Source: Cellulomonas terrae (GTDB lineage: Bacteria > Actinomycetota > Actinomycetes > Actinomycetales > Cellulomonadaceae). From it: 60,885 nucleotides of DNA. Numbering within the stretch: the first letter of the stretch is position 1; each line of letters opens with the position of its first letter. The position numbers and the translations under genes are program-made. Shown piece by piece: positions 26,952-35,632 of this stretch. The DNA lies in NCBI RefSeq assembly GCF_007990265.1, contig NZ_BJWH01000025.1:1-60885 (forward strand). The letters run 5' to 3'. The notes below the pieces were generated by a model. That model had not been told where the DNA came from and searched no databases. It saw nothing but the letters and a program-made list of their open reading frames with translations.

Positions 26952-28265
26952 ATGTCCAGCACCCTGCGCGGGAAGGGCTCCGCCCCCGCCGCTGCCGCCG
27001 ACCGGCCTGACGCGCCGGACCCGTCGCCGACGCCGCCGGTCCGGACCCGCCGCGTGGCGCCCGCCCGCCTGCGCGCGCCGGTGCTCGAGGCACGCGGCGG
27101 CCCGGAGACCCAGCGTCGCGTGCGGGACAGCGCCGGGCTGCTGTCCGCGGCCGCCATGCGACGGCTCGACGACGACCTCGAGTGGTACCGCGCGCTGCCT
27201 GCGGAGGACCGCTCGTGGGTGGGCCTGGTCGCCCAGGCGGGCATCACGGCGTTCGTCACCTGGTTCGCGGAGCCGACCCGCCCGCCGCACGGGGTCGGCG
27301 ACATCTTCGCCGCCGCCCCGCCCGAGCTCACCCGGTCCATCTCGCTGCAGCACACGCTCCAGCTCGTGCGCGTCGTCGTGGACGTGGTCGAGTCCCACAG
27401 CGACCGGCTGGCCGCTCCGGGCGACGAGCGCGAGGTCCGCGAGGCGGTGCTGCGCTACTCGCGTGAGGTCGCGTTCTCCGCCGCCGAGGTCTACGCCCGG
27501 GCCGCCGAGGTCCGGGGCGCGTGGGACGCCCGCCTCGAGGCGCTCGTCGTCGACGCCCTGGTCCGGGGGGACGTCGACGACGCCCTGCGCTCCCGGATCG
27601 CCGCGCTGGGGTGGAGCGGACGAGGATCCACGCTGGTCATGGTCGGGACGACGACCTCCGCGCTCGACGACGTCCGGGCCGCGGAGCTGCGTCGTGCCAC
27701 CCGCCGGGCGGCCGACGACGCCCTCGTCGGCATCCAGGGCGACCGGCTCGTGGTGTTCCTGGGCGGCGAGGGTGACCTGCTCGCGGCCGCGGGCACGCTC
27801 CTGCCGCGGTTCGGTCCCGGGCCCGTGGTCGTCGGCCCGGTGGTCGGCGACCTCACCGACTCCGCCCGGTCCGCGCGAGCCGCGCTGTCCGGGCTCCTCG
27901 CCGCTCCCGCGTGGGAGCAGGCCCCGCGTCCTGTGCAGGCCGACGAGCTGCTGCCCGAGCGGGTGCTCATCGGGGACCTCACCGCGCGCCGGACGCTCGT
28001 CGCGCAGGCCTACGCGCCGCTGGCGGCGAGCCAGGGGTCGCTGCTCGAGACCCTGTCGGCGTACCTGGGCACCGGTCGATCGCTCGAGGCGGCGGCCCGC
28101 ACGCTGTACGTGCACCCCAACACGGTGCGCTACCGCCTGCGTCGCGTGGCCGACGTGACCGGCTGGGACCCGCTGGACGCCCGCGAGTCGTACGTGCTGC
28201 AGACGGCGCTGGCGCTCGGCCGGCTCGACGCCGTGGACCCCTCACCGATGGCCGGCGGTCGCTGA
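26952..28265 (+). CDS. fasR: FasR-type transcriptional regulator of fatty acid synthesis (PucR-like HTH)
   Basis: A 437-residue regulator. The first 50 residues are Pro/Arg-rich. A central helical and GGDEF-like-fold region follows (LVMVGTTTSALDD, LVGIQGDRLVVFLGG). The C-terminus is a PucR-type HTH, SLLETLSAYLGTGRSLEAAARTL then YVHPNTVRYRLRRV. A gene of this kind immediately before fabD-fabH-acpP-fabF is the actinobacterial fasR, an activator of the type II fatty acid synthase operon. ATG 26952 is preferred because the TATGCT box leaves 7 bases; an in-frame ATG at 26940 lies within that box. Confidence 0.88.
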   Translation: MSSTLRGKGSAPAAAADRPDAPDPSPTPPVRTRRVAPARLRAPVLEARGGPETQRRVRDSAGLLSAAAMRRLDDDLEWYRALPAEDRSWVGLVAQAGITAFVTWFAEPTRPPHGVGDIFAAAPPELTRSISLQHTLQLVRVVVDVVESHSDRLAAPGDEREVREAVLRYSREVAFSAAEVYARAAEVRGAWDARLEALVVDALVRGDVDDALRSRIAALGWSGRGSTLVMVGTTTSALDDVRAAELRRATRRAADDALVGIQGDRLVVFLGGEGDLLAAAGTLLPRFGPGPVVVGPVVGDLTDSARSARAALSGLLAAPAWEQAPRPVQADELLPERVLIGDLTARRTLVAQAYAPLAASQGSLLETLSAYLGTGRSLEAAARTLYVHPNTVRYRLRRVADVTGWDPLDARESYVLQTALALGRLDAVDPSPMAGGR

Positions 28266-28292
28266 CCCATGCACGTCGACGCGCCCGGCGCG

Positions 28293-28309
28293 TTGTAGGA
28301 GTCGTACAA
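28293..28309. promoter_or_regulatory. Candidate FasR operator upstream of fabD
   Basis: A perfect 5-7-5 inverted repeat TTGTA-GGAGTCG-TACAA. Its centre is about 76 bases before the fabD GTG, which itself lies 6 bases after a CAGAGT -10-like box at 28365-28370. This distance suits an activator. It shares outer arms and total length with the site before fasR. Confidence 0.5.
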
Positions 28310-28376
28310 GGGCACCGGAGAAGGTTGGTGCACGCCGTGAGCCAGGCCGACCCGCTCCGCCAGGCAGAGTGGTCGG

Positions 28377-29354
28377 GTGCTCGTCGTCGTCTGCCCCGGT
28401 CAGGGCGCCCAGTCCCCCGGCATGCTCGCCCCGTGGCTCGAGCTGCCGTCCGTCGCCGACTCGGTCGCGCGGGCCTCCCGCACGACCGGTCTGGACCTCG
28501 TCGCCCACGGAACCACGTCGGACGCCGACACCATCCGGGACACGGCAGTGGCGCAGCCCCTGCTCGTCGCGTCCGCGCTGGCGAGCCTGCGTGCCGTCCT
28601 CGACCTCGGGCCTGACGACGCCCTCGACATCGCCGCGCAGCGCGTGGTCGGCGTCACCGCGGGGCACTCCGTCGGCGAGCTCGCCGCGGCGGCGATCGCC
28701 GGCGTCCTGACCGACGACGAGGCCCTGCGCCTGGTCACGGTGCGCGGCGCCGCGATGGCCCGCGCCGCGGCCACCACGCCCACCGGCATGTGCGCGGTGC
28801 TGGGCGGGGACCCCGACGAGGTGCTCACCGCGCTCGCCGAGCACGGACTTGTCCCCGCGAACGTGAACGGCGGTGGCCAGGTGGTCGCGGCGGGCACGCT
28901 CGACGCCCTCGCCGCGTTCGCGGCCGCTCCCCCGGCCAAGGCTCGCGTCATCGCGCTCCAGGTCGCCGGGGCGTTCCACACCGAGCACATGGCGCCGGCC
29001 GTCGCCGAGCTGCGGGCCGCGGCCGACGACGTCACGCCGGGCGAGCCGATGGTCCCGCTCCTGACCAACTCCGACGGGAGCGTCACGGCGTCCGGGGCGC
29101 GGGCGCTCGAGCTGATCGTCGCGCAGGTCGCCAACCCCGTCCGCTGGGACCTGTGCCAGTCGACGCTCCAGTCGCTCGGCGTCACCGGGATGCTCGAGGT
29201 CGCCCCGGGAGGGGTGCTCACCGGGCTGGCCCGGCGTACGCTGCCCGGGGTCGAGACGGTCGCCGTCAAGACCCCCGCCGACCTCGACGCAGCGCGTGAC
29301 CTCGTCCGTCGGCACGCCGGAACCCCCGAGAGCCACCAGGAGAAGTCGTCGTGA
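28377..29354 (+). CDS. fabD: Malonyl-CoA:ACP transacylase
   Basis: A 325-residue enzyme that loads malonyl units from malonyl-CoA onto ACP. It begins with the family motif VVCPGQGAQSPGML. The active-site serine is S98 in GHSVGEL, R and H partners are in VTVRGAAMA and VAGAFHTEHM, and NVNGGGQVV and FAAAPPAKA are also present. The GTG start is set by the motif at the N-terminus. Its TGA overlaps the fabH GTG, so translation is coupled. It is the first gene of the fabD-fabH-acpP-fabF operon. Confidence 0.95.
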   Translation: MLVVVCPGQGAQSPGMLAPWLELPSVADSVARASRTTGLDLVAHGTTSDADTIRDTAVAQPLLVASALASLRAVLDLGPDDALDIAAQRVVGVTAGHSVGELAAAAIAGVLTDDEALRLVTVRGAAMARAAATTPTGMCAVLGGDPDEVLTALAEHGLVPANVNGGGQVVAAGTLDALAAFAAAPPAKARVIALQVAGAFHTEHMAPAVAELRAAADDVTPGEPMVPLLTNSDGSVTASGARALELIVAQVANPVRWDLCQSTLQSLGVTGMLEVAPGGVLTGLARRTLPGVETVAVKTPADLDAARDLVRRHAGTPESHQEKSS

Positions 29355-30355
29355 CCCGTCCCACTCTCACGCAGGCCACCGGCCCGGCCCACACCCGCAT
29401 CCTGGGCATCGGAGGCGTCCGCGGCGAGCGGGTCGTCCCCAACGACGAGCTGGTCGGCCCCATCGACTCCTCCGACGAGTGGATCCGCCAGCGGACCGGG
29501 ATCGTCACGCGTCGCCGCGCCGAGGCGGGCACCGACGTGCTCGACCTCGCGGAGGGCGCCGCGCGGGCCGCGCTCGACAACGCCGGCCTCACGGGAGCCG
29601 ACATCGACGCCGTGATCCTGTCCACGGTCACCTACTTCCACCAGACGCCGGCGGCTGCGGCGGTCATCGCGGACCGCATCGGCGCGACGCCGGCGGCCGC
29701 GTTCGACATCTCCGCCGCCTGCGCCGGGTACTGCTACGGCATCGGGCAGGCCGACGCGCTGGTCCGCGCGGGCACCGCCCGCAACGTCCTGGTGATCGGC
29801 GCGGAGAAGATGAGCGAGCTCGTCGACCCGACGGACCGGTCGATCTCGTTCCTGCTGGGTGACGGCGCCGGCGCGGTCGTCATCGGCCCGTCCGACACCC
29901 CCGGCATCGGCCCGACCATCTGGGGCTCGGACGGCAGCCAGTCGCAGGCGATCCGCCAGACGCACTCGTGGCTCGCGACCCGGGACGAGGGTCTCGGCTG
30001 GCCCACGCTGCGCCAGGAGGGCCAGAGCGTCTACAAGTGGGCCGTCTGGCAGATGGCCCCCGTCGCGCAGAAGGCGATGGACGCGGCGGGCGTGACGGCC
30101 GACGAGATCGAGGCCTTCATCCCGCACCAGGCGAACATGCGGATCATCGACCAGATGATCAAGACCCTCAAGCTCCCGGACACGGTCGTCGTGGCCCGCG
30201 ACATCGCGGACACCGGCAACACGTCGGCGGCGTCGATCCCGCTGGCGACCGAGCGGCTGCTGCGCGAGGGTCAGGTGAGCAGCGGTGCGCTCGCCCTGCA
30301 GATCGGCTTCGGAGCCGGTCTGGTCTACGCGGCCCAGGTCGTCGTCCTGCCCTGA
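29351..30355 (+). CDS. fabH: 3-oxoacyl-ACP synthase III
   Basis: A 334-residue initiating condensing enzyme joining an acyl-CoA primer to malonyl-ACP. In actinobacteria it often takes branched primers, which would fit iso/anteiso lipids here (inference). The catalytic triad is visible: C124 in ISAACAGYCYG, H259 in FIPHQANMR, and the asparagine of DTGNTSAASIP. IDSSDEWIRQRTGI is the usual N-terminal motif. The GTG overlaps the fabD stop and has AGGAG at 29338-29342. Confidence 0.96.
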   Translation: MTRPTLTQATGPAHTRILGIGGVRGERVVPNDELVGPIDSSDEWIRQRTGIVTRRRAEAGTDVLDLAEGAARAALDNAGLTGADIDAVILSTVTYFHQTPAAAAVIADRIGATPAAAFDISAACAGYCYGIGQADALVRAGTARNVLVIGAEKMSELVDPTDRSISFLLGDGAGAVVIGPSDTPGIGPTIWGSDGSQSQAIRQTHSWLATRDEGLGWPTLRQEGQSVYKWAVWQMAPVAQKAMDAAGVTADEIEAFIPHQANMRIIDQMIKTLKLPDTVVVARDIADTGNTSAASIPLATERLLREGQVSSGALALQIGFGAGLVYAAQVVVLP

Positions 30356-30432
30356 AACACGTGAGGTACGACCCCCCGGTTGTACCGTTCGTCCGACCCC
30401 ACACCGCAGAAACACCACACGAGGAGAAACCG

Positions 30433-30681
30433 ATGGCGTACAGCGAGCAGGAGATCCTGGCCGGCCTGGCCGAGATCGTCAGCGAGGAGACCGGTCTGCC
30501 CACGGACTCCGTCCTGCCCGAGAAGTCCTTCACCGACGACCTCGACATCGACTCGCTGTCGATGATGACGATCGTCACGCTCGCCGAGGAGAAGTTCGAC
30601 GTGCGCATCCCCGACGACGAGGTCAAGAACCTCGCCACCGTCGGCGACGCCGTCTCGTTCATCACGGGCGCGCAGGCCTGA
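30433..30681 (+). CDS. acpP: Acyl carrier protein
   Basis: An 82-residue acidic protein with the 4'-phosphopantetheine attachment serine S41 in DLDIDSLSMM. It carries growing fatty acyl chains between the Fab enzymes. VTLAEEKFDVRIPDDEV is the recognition helix region. A strong GAGGAGA ribosome site precedes the ATG. The 77-base gap from fabH contains an inverted repeat (GGTAC...GTACC) and possibly an extra promoter. A 15-bp hairpin follows the stop. Confidence 0.96.
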   Translation: MAYSEQEILAGLAEIVSEETGLPTDSVLPEKSFTDDLDIDSLSMMTIVTLAEEKFDVRIPDDEVKNLATVGDAVSFITGAQA

Positions 30682-30694
30682 TCCTGCGCGACCG

Positions 30695-30728
30695 GGTCGG
30701 TCCCGGGCGTTCACGCCCGGGACCGACC
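30695..30728 (+). terminator. Intercistronic hairpin between acpP and fabF
   Basis: GGTCGGTCCCGGGCG and its exact complement form a 15-bp stem closed by TTCA. There is no T run after it and fabF continues in the same direction 31 bases on. It may be a partial terminator or an RNA-stabilising or processing element that raises acpP over fabF output. Which of these holds is inference. Confidence 0.65.
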
Positions 30729-30759
30729 ACAGCATCTCGACCGCAGATCTGGAGCACCG

Positions 30760-32007
30760 ATGAGCCACGTACCCGACGTCGTCGTCACCGGACTGGGAGC
30801 CACCACCCCTCTCGGCGGTGACGTCCCCAGCACCTGGGCCGCCGCGCTGAACGGCGAGTCGGGCGCCCGCCGCTTCGACAACGACTGGGTCGAGCGGTTC
30901 GGTCTGCCCGTGGAGTTCGCGGCGACCATCAAGGTCGACCCCGCCGAGGCCATGGCACGGCCCGAGATGAAGAAGATGGACCCGTCCGCGCAGTACGCGG
31001 TCATCGCCGCCCGCGAGGCCTGGGCCGACGCCGGCTCGCCCGAGGTGGACGGTGCACGCCTGGGCTCCGTCGTGTCCTCCGGCATCGGCGGCATCCGCAC
31101 GATCCTGGACGCGTGGGAGGGCCTGCTCGCCAGCGGCAACGCGCGTCGGGTCCTGCCCATGACGGTGCCGATGCTCATGCCCAACTCGCCGACGGCCTAC
31201 GTGTCCCTGGAGTTCGGTGCCCGTGCCGGAGCCCACGCGGTCGTGTCCGCCTGCGCCTCGGGCGCCGAGGCCATCGGCTACGGCGTCGACATGATCCGCA
31301 CCGGGCGCGCCGACGTCGTCATCGCCGGCGGCACCGAGGCGTCGATCCACCCCATGAACGTCGCCGCGTTCGCCGCGTCGCGCACCCTCTCGCTGCGCAA
31401 CGACGACCCCGAGCGCGCCTCGCGCCCCTACGACGTCGACCGCGACGGCTTCGTGATGGGGGACGGCGCCGGGGTGGTCGTCCTGGAGAGCGCCGAGCAC
31501 GCTGCCGCCCGTGGCGCCCGTGTGTACGCCCGGATCGCCGGTGTCGGTCTCTCCGCCGACGGCTACCACATGACGTCCCCCGAGCCGTCCGGCGAGGGCC
31601 AGATCCGCGCGATGCGCGCCGCGCTCGAGGAGTCCGGGATCGCCCGGATGGACGTGGTGCACGTCAACGCGCACGCGACGTCGACGGTGGTGGGCGACCT
31701 CATCGAGGCCCGCTCGATCCGCGGCCTGCTGGGCGACGAGGCCGATCACGTCGCGCTCTCGGCCACCAAGTCGATGACCGGCCACCTCCTCGGTGGCGCC
31801 GGCGCGCTGGAGACGATCTTCACGGTCCTGGCGCTGCACGACCGGCAGGCGCCGCCGACGATCAACGTCGACAACCCCGACCCCGAGCTGGTCCTCGACC
31901 TGGTCCGCGACAAGCCCCGGACGCTGCGCGACGGCGACATCGCCGCGATCAACAACTCGTTCGGCTTCGGCGGCCACAACGTCGCCCTGGTTGTCGCGTC
32001 GGTCTGA
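30760..32007 (+). CDS. fabF: 3-oxoacyl-ACP synthase II
   Basis: A 415-residue elongating condensing enzyme. The active-site cysteine is C165 in VVSACASGAEAI, with H305 in NAHATST, K337 in TKSMTGH and H342 in GHLLGGAGA. It extends acyl-ACP with malonyl-ACP. A weak TGGAGC ribosome site lies before the ATG. It is last in the fab operon; the next gene is convergent. Confidence 0.96.
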   Translation: MSHVPDVVVTGLGATTPLGGDVPSTWAAALNGESGARRFDNDWVERFGLPVEFAATIKVDPAEAMARPEMKKMDPSAQYAVIAAREAWADAGSPEVDGARLGSVVSSGIGGIRTILDAWEGLLASGNARRVLPMTVPMLMPNSPTAYVSLEFGARAGAHAVVSACASGAEAIGYGVDMIRTGRADVVIAGGTEASIHPMNVAAFAASRTLSLRNDDPERASRPYDVDRDGFVMGDGAGVVVLESAEHAAARGARVYARIAGVGLSADGYHMTSPEPSGEGQIRAMRAALEESGIARMDVVHVNAHATSTVVGDLIEARSIRGLLGDEADHVALSATKSMTGHLLGGAGALETIFTVLALHDRQAPPTINVDNPDPELVLDLVRDKPRTLRDGDIAAINNSFGFGGHNVALVVASV

Positions 32008-32011
32008 TCTC

Positions 32012-32036
32012 GGACGCGAGCAAGTCCTTCGCGTCC
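32012..32036 (+). terminator. Possible hairpin terminator after fabF
   Basis: GGACGCGA and TCGCGTCC form an 8-bp stem around a nine-base loop, starting 5 bases after the fabF stop and lying between convergent genes. There is no T run, so this is only a modest candidate. Confidence 0.5.
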
Positions 32037-32052
32037 CTGGTCGCCGGTGTGC

Positions 32053-33570
32053 TCAGTAGCCCGTGAACGCGTCCGTGCGGATGCGGCGGACGCCCCCGCG
32101 GCGCAGGACGCGGCGCGAGTGGTCGACCATGCCCGGTCCCCCGGAGACGTAGGCGACCCGGCGGTCGGCGTCGGGCACCGTCGCACGCAGGATGGTCCCG
32201 TCGATCGTCGGCCCCGCGGCGAACTCCCAGGGCTCCGGCATCGCGGGCGGCGGCTCCGGGCTCACGACGACCACACGCGCCCCGGACCCGACGAGCACGT
32301 CGGCATAGGGAGCCTCGTCGCCGGGGCCGAGCAGCAGGACCACGACGACGTCCCGCTGCTGACCGGATCGGGCGAGGTCGGCGAGCTGGCTCACGAACGG
32401 GGTGATGCCGATGCCGCCCGCGACCAGCAGCAGCGGGATGCCGGTGTCCTTCGGCAGGACGAAGTCGCCGCCCACGCCGGTCGCGCGCACGAGGCCCCCT
32501 TCGGGAAGCTCGCTGAGCGCCCGCTTGAACGAGCTGAGGGCCTCGGTGACCCGGAACGCGACGGCGACCCCGTCGGCGTGGTCGGGCGGCGTGGCGAGCG
32601 AGAACACCCGGCGGGACCCGCGAGCGTCGGGGCCGTGGTGCGGGACGTGGAGCTCGATCCACTGCCCGGGGCGGAACCGCACGGCGGAGTCGGCCGCGAA
32701 CACGACCTCGCGGACGCCCGGCGTGACCATGCGCTGGGCACGCACCCGCAGGTGGACCGCGCGCCGCTGACCCACCGTGAACGCCAGGACGTTGCCCACG
32801 ACGAGGGCGAGCTCCGGGGACGCGTACAGGGCGCCGAGGCTGAACGGGACGACCGTCAGCGCACCGACCAGGCCCGCCTCCGCCAGCTGCTGCCACCGGC
32901 GCGGTGGGAGCGTGAGGGGCTCGGTGAGCATGAACCCGGCGGCGAAGACCAGCGGGTAGGACTGCAGGGCGGTCACCAGGGCCTCGACAGGTGCGGCCCC
33001 CGCGGCGACGAGCCGCGGCAGGAGCACGGCGAGCGCCGCCGCCAGGTAGGTGGCCACGAGCGCGTACCGCCGGGTGCGCACGACGACGGCCAGCGCGGCC
33101 AGGACGACGACAGGGAGCAGGGCAGGTGTCGCCACCCACCAGGTGGCCCCGAAGCCTCCGAACAGCGGAGCCAGCAGCCCGGTAGCGAGCGCTCCCGCCG
33201 CGGCGGGGTTGAGCACGTGCCGCGCCCGGACCGCCACGACGAACTTGGACAGCGCGGCCAGGACGGCGGCCAAGGCGACGACGCCGAGCCCGGCGGGAGT
33301 GGTCTCCGGCCAGAACAGGAGCGCCAGGATCAGTCCGGTGATGACCGCCGACTCGGTGTGCACCCGGGTGCGCCAGAGCGCGCCGCACGCCCGACCGGCG
33401 AGGACGCTGACGCCCACGGCGACGACGGTGCTGACCACGAGGGCGACGGGGTCCTGCTGCACCGGCCCGAGGACGGACAGCACCAGCGCGGCCAGGAGCA
33501 CACCGCCGAGGGCGATCGTCACGAGCCGGTACATCGTCACCCGGCCGAGCACTCGGTCGACGGCGCTCAC
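32053..33570 (-). CDS. NqrB/RnfD-like membrane protein fused to a flavodoxin-reductase-type FAD/NAD(P) domain
   Basis: A 505-residue protein. Residues about 15-270 hold roughly eight membrane helices with RnfD/NqrB-like features (HTESAVITGLILALLFWPE, RHVLNPAAAGAL, SYPLVFAAGFMLTEPLTLP). The C-terminal half is a ferredoxin-NADP reductase-like module: FRPGQWIELHVP, RVFSLAT (FAD binding), LVAGGIGITPF (pyridine nucleotide) and VSGGPGMVDH. It should pass electrons from cytoplasmic NAD(P)H into the membrane. Its GTG overlaps the apbE stop (GTGA), and a flavinylated lipoprotein gene is next upstream, so the three form one operon. Confidence 0.87.
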   Translation of the reverse strand: MSAVDRVLGRVTMYRLVTIALGGVLLAALVLSVLGPVQQDPVALVVSTVVAVGVSVLAGRACGALWRTRVHTESAVITGLILALLFWPETTPAGLGVVALAAVLAALSKFVVAVRARHVLNPAAAGALATGLLAPLFGGFGATWWVATPALLPVVVLAALAVVVRTRRYALVATYLAAALAVLLPRLVAAGAAPVEALVTALQSYPLVFAAGFMLTEPLTLPPRRWQQLAEAGLVGALTVVPFSLGALYASPELALVVGNVLAFTVGQRRAVHLRVRAQRMVTPGVREVVFAADSAVRFRPGQWIELHVPHHGPDARGSRRVFSLATPPDHADGVAVAFRVTEALSSFKRALSELPEGGLVRATGVGGDFVLPKDTGIPLLLVAGGIGITPFVSQLADLARSGQQRDVVVVLLLGPGDEAPYADVLVGSGARVVVVSPEPPPAMPEPWEFAAGPTIDGTILRATVPDADRRVAYVSGGPGMVDHSRRVLRRGGVRRIRTDAFTGY

Positions 33571-34430
33571 GCGAACAGCTCCCCTGGTAGACCGAGCGAG
33601 TAGCGGACCCGACCGTCCGCGTGCACCCGGACGTACGTGTGGTCGAACGTCGCCTCCAGCCGGTCGGGGTCGGCGAAGAAGTGGGCGGTGCTCAGTCCGT
33701 CCGCGACCATCGCCGAGTCGGCGACCACCCAGGTGGCCAGGACGTCCTGCGTCGGCAGACCGGTGCGGGCGTCGAGGACGTGGTGCAGTCCGTCACCCCA
33801 CGCGCGGCGGTCCACCGCGGACCCGCACAGCGCGGCGCCGTCGAGCTCGACGACCCCGATCGCGCGCGTCGGGTCGCCGGGCTGCTGCAGGGCCACCCGG
33901 AACGCGGCGCCGCCGCGATGCACCAGGTCCCCGCCGGCGTCGACCACGTACTGCTCGATGCCGCAGTCCCGCAGCTCGGCCGCGACGAGGTCCACGAGCT
34001 GCCCCTTGCCCGCGGCTCCGACGTCGAGCAGGACGGGCTCGCGGACGACGAGCGTGGTGCCGTCGCGCTCGAGGACCTCGTCCCAGGCCGGAGCCGGCTC
34101 GGGCTCCCCCACGGGCCGCAGCGAGTAGTCGGCGTCGTACCCGAGCCGGACCAGGCTGCGTGCGACCAGCGGGGACACGGCGCCCTCGGTGCAGCGACCG
34201 AGCGTGGCGTAGAGGTCGAGCAGCGGTCTCGCCTCCGCGGGCAGCCGGTAGGTCCCGGGCTCGCGGGACATCCGGGCGACCACCGAGTCGTCGCGGAACC
34301 GCGACCAGACGGCGTCGTACGACGCGATCCGGGAGCGCACCCGCGCGAGGGTCACGACGTCCAGCGGTCCGTCGACGTGCAGCGACCAGCGCGTGCCGAT
34401 CGCGTCGAACGAGGCCTCAGGCCTGCGCAT
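33567..34430 (-). CDS. apbE: FAD:protein FMN transferase ApbE
   Basis: A 287-residue ApbE-family enzyme that moves FMN from FAD onto a threonine or serine of a target protein outside the membrane. Family features are IGTRWSLHV at the N-terminus, LDVGAAGKGQLVDL, VVDAGGDLVHRGG, and WGDGLHHVLDARTGLPT. No signal peptide is obvious, which is common in actinobacterial ApbE. Its start overlaps the upstream FMN-binding gene by 14 bases, and that gene carries a matching flavinylation motif, so the substrate is probably its neighbour. Confidence 0.92.
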   Translation of the reverse strand: MRRPEASFDAIGTRWSLHVDGPLDVVTLARVRSRIASYDAVWSRFRDDSVVARMSREPGTYRLPAEARPLLDLYATLGRCTEGAVSPLVARSLVRLGYDADYSLRPVGEPEPAPAWDEVLERDGTTLVVREPVLLDVGAAGKGQLVDLVAAELRDCGIEQYVVDAGGDLVHRGGAAFRVALQQPGDPTRAIGVVELDGAALCGSAVDRRAWGDGLHHVLDARTGLPTQDVLATWVVADSAMVADGLSTAHFFADPDRLEATFDHTYVRVHADGRVRYSLGLPGELFA

Positions 34431-34860
34431 CCGCAGCGATCTCCACCAGGGCCGCGTTGAACCCCTCCGGGGTCAAGGACGAGCCGGAGACCGCGTCGAC
34501 GGTGAGGCCCTCGATCGGCTGCCCGACCACCACGTCCGCGACCCCCGAGGCGAACTGGTTCTGGAACTTCTGCGACGCGGGGTTGGTGGCCTCGGGCGTG
34601 ACCTCGACGGCCGTCACCAGCCCGTCCGCGAGCGTGATCGAGACACCGACCGTCTCCGGTCCGGCGGGCGACTCGTACGAACCGCTCGCGGTGTACGTCC
34701 CGTCGGCGAAGCCGGGCTCCTCGGTGGCGGCCTCCGACGGCTGCTCGGCGGCCTCGTCCGCGGTGTCCGGGCTCGCGGCTCCGCTGCTGCAGGCGGCGAG
34801 CGCGGCGAGCGCGGACACCCCCGAGACGAGCGCGATCGTGGTCCTGCGTGGCGTCCTCAT
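34417..34860 (-). CDS. FMN-binding (NqrC/RnfG-like) lipoprotein
   Basis: A 147-residue lipoprotein. The signal peptide ends in lipobox LAAC with Cys24, then an acidic, Ala/Glu-rich linker leads to an FMN-binding domain (FADGTYTASGSYESPAG onward). The flavinylation motif SGSSLT lies at 125-130, so Thr130 is the expected FMN attachment site. The surface-anchored flavin could accept electrons from the NqrB-FNR protein and deliver them outside the membrane. The ATG has a GAGGGGA site upstream. TAGCGT near 34930 on the minus strand may be the operon promoter. Confidence 0.88.
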   Translation of the reverse strand: MRTPRRTTIALVSGVSALAALAACSSGAASPDTADEAAEQPSEAATEEPGFADGTYTASGSYESPAGPETVGVSITLADGLVTAVEVTPEATNPASQKFQNQFASGVADVVVGQPIEGLTVDAVSGSSLTPEGFNAALVEIAADAQA

Positions 34861-34994
34861 GCGTGATGTCCCCTCATCGTGTCCCCCTGGTGCCGGCCTG
34901 CGCGGCGTGATGCAACAGGTCAGGACGCTAGGGTCCACGGCTGGGCGCACGCTGTGAACGTCCAGGGGACGAGCGAAGCGATTAAGCAGGCACG

Positions 34995-35495
34995 TCAGCC
35001 GACACGGTGCAGCCAGCGGACCGGGGCGCCCGCACCGGCGTAGCGGAACGGCTCGAGCTCGTCGTCCCACGCCTGACCGAGCGCGAGGTCGAGCTCCGTG
35101 CGCAGCCGGAGCGGGTCGGCGGCGTGCTCGAGAGCGGCTCGGATGCGGTCCTCCGGCACGACGATGTTGCCGTGCACGTCGGTCGCGGCGTGGAAGATCC
35201 CCAGCTCCGGCGTGTGGCTCCAGCGGGACCCGTCGACGCCGTGGCTGGCTTCCTCGGTGATCTCGTAGCGCAGGTGGGCCCAGCCACGCAGCGCGGATGC
35301 CAGCCGCGCGCCCGTGCCCTGCGCGCCCTGCCACGAGTACTCGGCGCGGTAGAACCCCGGACCGGCCGGCTGCGCCGTCCAGTCGAACGTGGTGCGTGAG
35401 CCCAGCACGTTGCCTGCCGCCCACTCCACGTGGGGGCACAGCGCGCGCGGTGCAGAGTGCACGAAAAGTACACCGCGGGTGATCGCACCAGCCAT
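34995..35495 (-). CDS. DUF3145 family protein
   Basis: A 166-residue protein of a conserved actinobacterial family usually found just downstream of the fab operon, here separated from it by the flavin operon. ITRGVLFVHSAPRALCPHVEW, YRAEYSWQG and LRYEITEEAS are typical. The function is unknown. The ATG at 35495 has a strong GGAGG site; a longer frame (MGKANLEPV) is open upstream but crosses that site. Confidence 0.9.
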   Translation of the reverse strand: MAGAITRGVLFVHSAPRALCPHVEWAAGNVLGSRTTFDWTAQPAGPGFYRAEYSWQGAQGTGARLASALRGWAHLRYEITEEASHGVDGSRWSHTPELGIFHAATDVHGNIVVPEDRIRAALEHAADPLRLRTELDLALGQAWDDELEPFRYAGAGAPVRWLHRVG

Positions 35496-35632
35496 GTCGT
35501 CCTCCTGAACGGGCTCGAGGTTCGCCTTCCCCAACGACCTCAGTCACGTTCTCAGGAGCACGCATGCCGGACGGACAGCTTCGCGGCGTGCTGGGGACAG
35601 CATGCCGGACGTCGGCCGACGACGCCAGCGAA

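Noticed and set aside
35562..35611. Direct repeat GCATGCCGGACG in the def-DUF3145 gap
   Set aside because: Two 12-base copies 38 bases apart with no further copies or symmetry; not enough to call an operator.
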